NCBI GenBank assembly: GCA_900547965.1
Contig: URJE01000008.1
Location: 1 to 31,979, forward strand
DNA: 31,979 nt
From: an uncultured Eggerthella sp.
Lineage (GTDB): Bacteria > Actinomycetota > Coriobacteriia > Coriobacteriales > Eggerthellaceae
Direction of reading: 5' to 3'
The position numbers and the translations under genes are program-made. The notes beneath the pieces are model-generated. The model saw only the letters and a list, made by a program, of their open reading frames with translations, ran no database searches and had not been told where the DNA came from. Positions 31,571 through 31,979 of the stretch are shown piece by piece; position 1 is the first letter of the stretch; each line of letters begins with the position of its first letter.

Positions 31571-31979
31571 CTAGAAAGCCGATTCGTAGATAGCACGCGC
31601 GTCTTCCAAGGTGATTTTCTTGAATCCCCCGAATGCTTCGCCCTTGTTGGCCTTAAGAGTGACAAGGAAGGCGTCAACGTTTTCGAGCTTCAGACCAAAC
31701 TCGCCCAGTTTGGTGGGCATGCCCAATTCGGCAAAAAATGCCTGCAGTTTATCGATAGCAGCCGTAACTGCATCTACCACGGCTTCTTCTGTTTCGTCTA
31801 CCGGCTCAATGCCAAATACCAAATCGGCAAACGCAAGGAAGCGGCTGGGGTCTTCGCGCCACACGAAACGCATCCACGCGGGCATCATAACGGCCAAACC
31901 AGCACCATGGGTAATTGAAGTGTCAAATGCAGACAGCTGATGTTCCAGGGCATGGCTTTCCCACCCGCCGGCACGGCTC
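31571..31979 (-). CDS. Iron-containing alcohol dehydrogenase (N-terminal part outside window)
   Basis: The open frame enters from the right edge and ends at TAG 31571-31573; about 135 C-terminal residues are visible. The helical domain carries a metal-binding histidine cluster: GGWESHALEHQLSAFDTSITHGAGLAVMMPAWM, here split as WESHALEHQLSAFD and THGAGLAVMMPAW, matching the butanol-dehydrogenase (YqdH/BdhA-like) branch of group III Fe-dependent dehydrogenases. These NAD(P)H enzymes interconvert aldehydes and alcohols in fermentation. The C-terminus (KKITLEDARAIYESAF) is typical. The first ATG inside the window (31897 and just beyond) is internal, not the start. Substrate unknown. Confidence 0.88.
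   Translation of the reverse strand, partial: SRAGGWESHALEHQLSAFDTSITHGAGLAVMMPAWMRFVWREDPSRFLAFADLVFGIEPVDETEEAVVDAVTAAIDKLQAFFAELGMPTKLGEFGLKLENVDAFLVTLKANKGEAFGGFKKITLEDARAIYESAF

Overview
The window reads as ordinary chromosomal DNA of a moderately G+C-rich, Gram-positive-type anaerobe. My best guess is an actinobacterium of the class Coriobacteriia (Eggerthella/Slackia-like). This rests on the gene repertoire: a class B sortase, PurF with a propeptide and Fe-S cysteines, a single bifunctional Rel, PPK1 plus a double-domain PPK2, an iron-dependent alcohol dehydrogenase, and no outer-membrane genes. The placement is inference only; no rRNA gene is present. Most genes lie on the minus strand and rho-independent terminators separate the units clearly. 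No tRNA, rRNA, CRISPR array, phage gene or transposase gene was recognised.

Layout, in window order. 1-2934 (minus): leucine genes leuC-leuD, then a terminator, then leuB, which runs off the left edge. 3050-5800 (minus): a three-gene unit of a multi-pass flippase-like protein, a nitroreductase and a membrane-anchored J-domain protein. 5990-12355 (minus): de novo purine genes (purF, purM, purN, purH) headed by a class B sortase that abuts purF; a REP-like inverted repeat lies between purM and purN. 12646-18486: a polyphosphate block, with a two-domain PPK2 (minus) divergent from ppx/gppA and ppk1 (both plus). The PPK1 carries a long alanine/glutamate/lysine-rich tail. 18728-20410 (minus): a DEAD-box RNA helicase with a basic tail. 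20600-23886: aspartate-pathway genes asd and lysC (both minus), flanking a plus-strand zinc-ribbon membrane protein and a second REP-like region. 24224-31330 (minus): a tightly spaced unit recJ-recQ fusion > rel > metallo-beta-lactamase-fold hydrolase, followed by a DUF47/PhoU-like gene. 31571-end (minus): the C-terminal part of an iron-containing alcohol dehydrogenase.

Themes. Amino-acid and purine biosynthesis make up about half the window. Phosphate and stress metabolism make up much of the rest: PPK1, PPX, PPK2, the (p)ppGpp enzyme Rel and a DUF47 protein lie within about 15 kb, although no shared regulator is visible. The least ordinary items are the RecJ-RecQ single-chain fusion, the PPK1 coiled-coil tail with its terminal amphipathic segment, the NPF-rich J-domain membrane protein, the two REP-like repeats sharing an 11-base core, and a structured non-coding stretch (12477-12645) ahead of a very strong terminator.

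Several genes have clearly better starts than their longest open frames. Shine-Dalgarno sites and family N-termini support internal starts for purH (GTG), purN, the nitroreductase, the flippase-like gene (GTG), ppx, lysC, rel, recJ-recQ and DUF47. Very long antisense open frames over purH, purM/purF and ppk1 were rejected as composition shadows.
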